Of a stretch of 64,000 nucleotides of DNA, positions 62,711 through 64,000 are shown piece by piece. Source of the DNA: Circinella minor (Eukaryota > Mucoromycota > Mucoromycetes > Mucorales > Lichtheimiaceae). The first letter of the stretch is position 1. Every line of letters starts with the position of its first letter. The notes beneath the pieces were generated by a model, which was not told the origin of the DNA, searched no databases, and saw only the letters and a list, made by a program, of their open reading frames with translations. A program made the position numbers and the translations under genes. The stretch lies in the NCBI GenBank assembly GCA_016758965.1, contig JAEPRB010000018.1, positions 271,375-335,374 of the forward strand, given 5' to 3'.

Positions 62711-64000
62711 TGATTATTAAATAAAAAGTATCAAAATACGTAGTTATGGAGGTTGATGTATGAAAAGTGTTTCTTCCTGACGGAAGCGGATGAGAGTTTT
62801 GTGGGTAGAATCAATAATGGTTGTTGGACAAAAGGGGACAGAAGAAAAAATATACAACCAATGCGCTTTCCATATGCTTACCATCGTACCAGAGATAATT
62901 TGGATGGGGGATAGTGGAGAGTGAGATAAATCCCAGGTGGGCATAGTAAAAGAGAAAATAGCATCATGAACAGTGTCTTGAGTAACCGAGGTAAGAACAC
63001 AATCCTGAAGAACTTGTTGCCAAATAATCCATTTGGTATCACACGAGAATAAAAAATGAGAGACAGAGTCATTTTCAAGATCGCCAAGAGCACAAAGAGC
63101 GTTGTCAAAACGGGCAGGTAAAATATGATGAAGAGTGGAGCGACAAGATAGTTTTCCATGTAATGATCGCCACCAAATTGACCTAGCAAGAGGCATTATA
63201 CGAGCTTTCCAAAAAAACTGCCACTTGGATGGAGTAAGAGTAGGATAACTGTTGTTGGTGGTAATAATGTTGATAGCTGATTGTTGACGAGCAAGACGAT
63301 ACGTTCTTGTACTGCACAGATGTAGTGGTATGTGATCAATGTTGAGTCGATTATAAAAAGGCTGAGCATCAACTCGTCCAATATAAAAATCAGCAGAGTC
63401 AAGAATAGGAGCACCAGGTAATAGAGCTCGAGCCAGAAAATCTGCTATTAATACGTCACCAGAGTCCAAGGCATGGAAAAGATGAAGTATACTATTTCGA
63501 CCAATGGTAAGTTCAACCCGAGTGCGACGACGAAGACGATTAATAGTGCTGTCAAACAAGTAGGCATCAGATACAATCAAGCTGGAGAGTTGTTTTTTTG
63601 GAAGAAAATTAGATTGTGCGGAAGCTTGAATGACAAAGGACAATGGAAGAGAAAGACAGATAGCCATAGATGGATCAGAAAGCAATGGTTGTAAGGGAAG
63701 TTCGTCAATAGTGGTGAATAAAGTAGATAAGGTATTCATAGAACAAAGAGTAGAAGATTGTAAAGAGGGAAAAAGAATGGGTAAAAGGGGATCAGTACAA
63801 TTTGAATTGGAAGTTATAAAGTAAGACAAAAAACAAGAGAGAAAAGATAAAGAAGAAGAATGTGTAAAAAAAGAAGATAGCCATCGAATCTGCATTGCTT
63901 GTTGTTGTAAACGTGAATCCAAAATACCTAAACCACCTATAAATTTGGGTAATGTGAGTATATCATATTTAATAGGAGGAAACATTTTATGCATAAGAAA
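62677..64000 (-). mobile_element. Non-LTR (LINE) retrotransposon, 3' part, poly(A)-tailed
   Basis: Reads on the minus strand from beyond the right edge of the window. Contains the coding end (62744-64000), a short 3' UTR of about 38 bp and then a 29-nt A tail (seen as T at 62677-62705). Such a tail immediately after a short UTR is the mark of target-primed reverse transcription. The 5' part and target-site duplication lie outside or could not be identified. Confidence 0.88.
62744..64000 (-). CDS. Reverse transcriptase C-terminal region, zf-RVT domain (partial)
   Basis: C-terminal 418 codons of a LINE-type ORF2; the frame is open to the window edge, so the start and the endonuclease and RT domains lie outside. 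The first visible residues (TLPKFIGGLGILDSRLQQQA) are the conserved segment that follows the RT thumb in plant and fungal LINEs (usually P-x-x-x-GGLGI). Near the end is a zf-RVT module: KWQFFWKARIMPLARSIWWR, LHGKLSCRSTLHHILP, then a Cys, SHFLFSC and IIWQ. The usual Cys-x-x-Cys of the module is reduced, here CALGD with Gly in the second position. No stop or frameshift interrupts the frame, so the copy could be young. Amino-acid makeup (Ser/Leu-rich) differs from host genes. Confidence 0.88.
   Translation of the reverse strand, partial: FLMHKMFPPIKYDILTLPKFIGGLGILDSRLQQQAMQIRWLSSFFTHSSSLSFLSCFLSYFITSNSNCTDPLLPILFPSLQSSTLCSMNTLSTLFTTIDELPLQPLLSDPSMAICLSLPLSFVIQASAQSNFLPKKQLSSLIVSDAYLFDSTINRLRRRTRVELTIGRNSILHLFHALDSGDVLIADFLARALLPGAPILDSADFYIGRVDAQPFYNRLNIDHIPLHLCSTRTYRLARQQSAINIITTNNSYPTLTPSKWQFFWKARIMPLARSIWWRSLHGKLSCRSTLHHILPARFDNALCALGDLENDSVSHFLFSCDTKWIIWQQVLQDCVLTSVTQDTVHDAIFSFTMPTWDLSHSPLSPIQIISGTMVSIWKAHWLYIFSSVPFCPTTIIDSTHKTLIRFRQEETLFIHQPP

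Overview
The window is eukaryotic and very probably comes from an early-diverging filamentous fungus of the Mucorales type (Mucoromycota). I infer this from AT-rich DNA with long A/T homopolymers, many short introns (mostly 50-120 bp, GTAAGT-like donors, TAG acceptors), fungal-only families (Pop3, fused GARS-AIRS, DHA1 transporter) and genes that ascomycete yeasts have lost (a FANCJ-type helicase, RNASEK). No species can be named from the sequence alone. Exon joins were made by hand. For all complete multi-exon genes the joined lengths are divisible by three and the reading frames stay open.

Layout. 1-1800: low-complexity DNA with a G-quadruplex-type motif. 1801-4135 (-): DHA1 MFS transporter. 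6177-11448 (-): P5-type ATPase with an unusual secreted-type Cys-rich N-terminus. 12352-17393 (+): symplekin/Pta1. 18052-19141 (+): Rho GTPase with a GC-AG intron. 19696-20669 (+): RNase P/MRP subunit Pop3. 20851-23450 (-): SR-protein kinase. 24456-25520 (+): unrecognised polytopic membrane protein. 25659-26565 (+): DsbA/thioredoxin-fold protein. 26824-31234 (+): FANCJ/BRIP1-type Fe-S helicase in 24 exons. 32115-33758 (-) and 34345-35554 (+): cyclophilin-40 and PIH1, two Hsp90 co-chaperone proteins placed head to head. 35634-36752 (-): probable mitochondrial helical-repeat protein. 38375-41912 and 42392-45983 (+): tandem subtilisin-like proteases. 47494-50409 (+): GARS-AIRS (purine synthesis). 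51001-51680 (+): GNAT acetyltransferase. 52280-53582 (+): TMEM33/Pom33 family. 53776-54738 (+): TYW3. 55003-56222 (-): ARPC2. 56520-57679 (+): lysophosphatidic acid acyltransferase. 58159-58630 (-): small RNASEK-like gene.

From about 58.6 kb to the end the DNA is gene-poor and repeat-rich. It holds the second copy of a 443-461 bp terminal-inverted-repeat element (the first lies at 46618-47060, between the proteases and GARS-AIRS), a roughly 715-bp imperfect palindrome centred near 62060, and the 3' end of a poly(A)-tailed non-LTR retrotransposon that runs off the window.

The genes are mostly unlinked housekeeping functions: RNA 3'-end processing, RNase P, splicing-factor phosphorylation, tRNA wybutosine modification, actin nucleation, lipid and purine synthesis, and DNA crosslink repair. 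The most unusual observations are the miniature transposon family with four internal 13-bp end motifs, the foldback structure, the P5 ATPase architecture and its altered core motifs, the Hsp90 co-chaperone divergent pair with a candidate heat-shock element, and the repeated use of start exons of only 9-25 nt.
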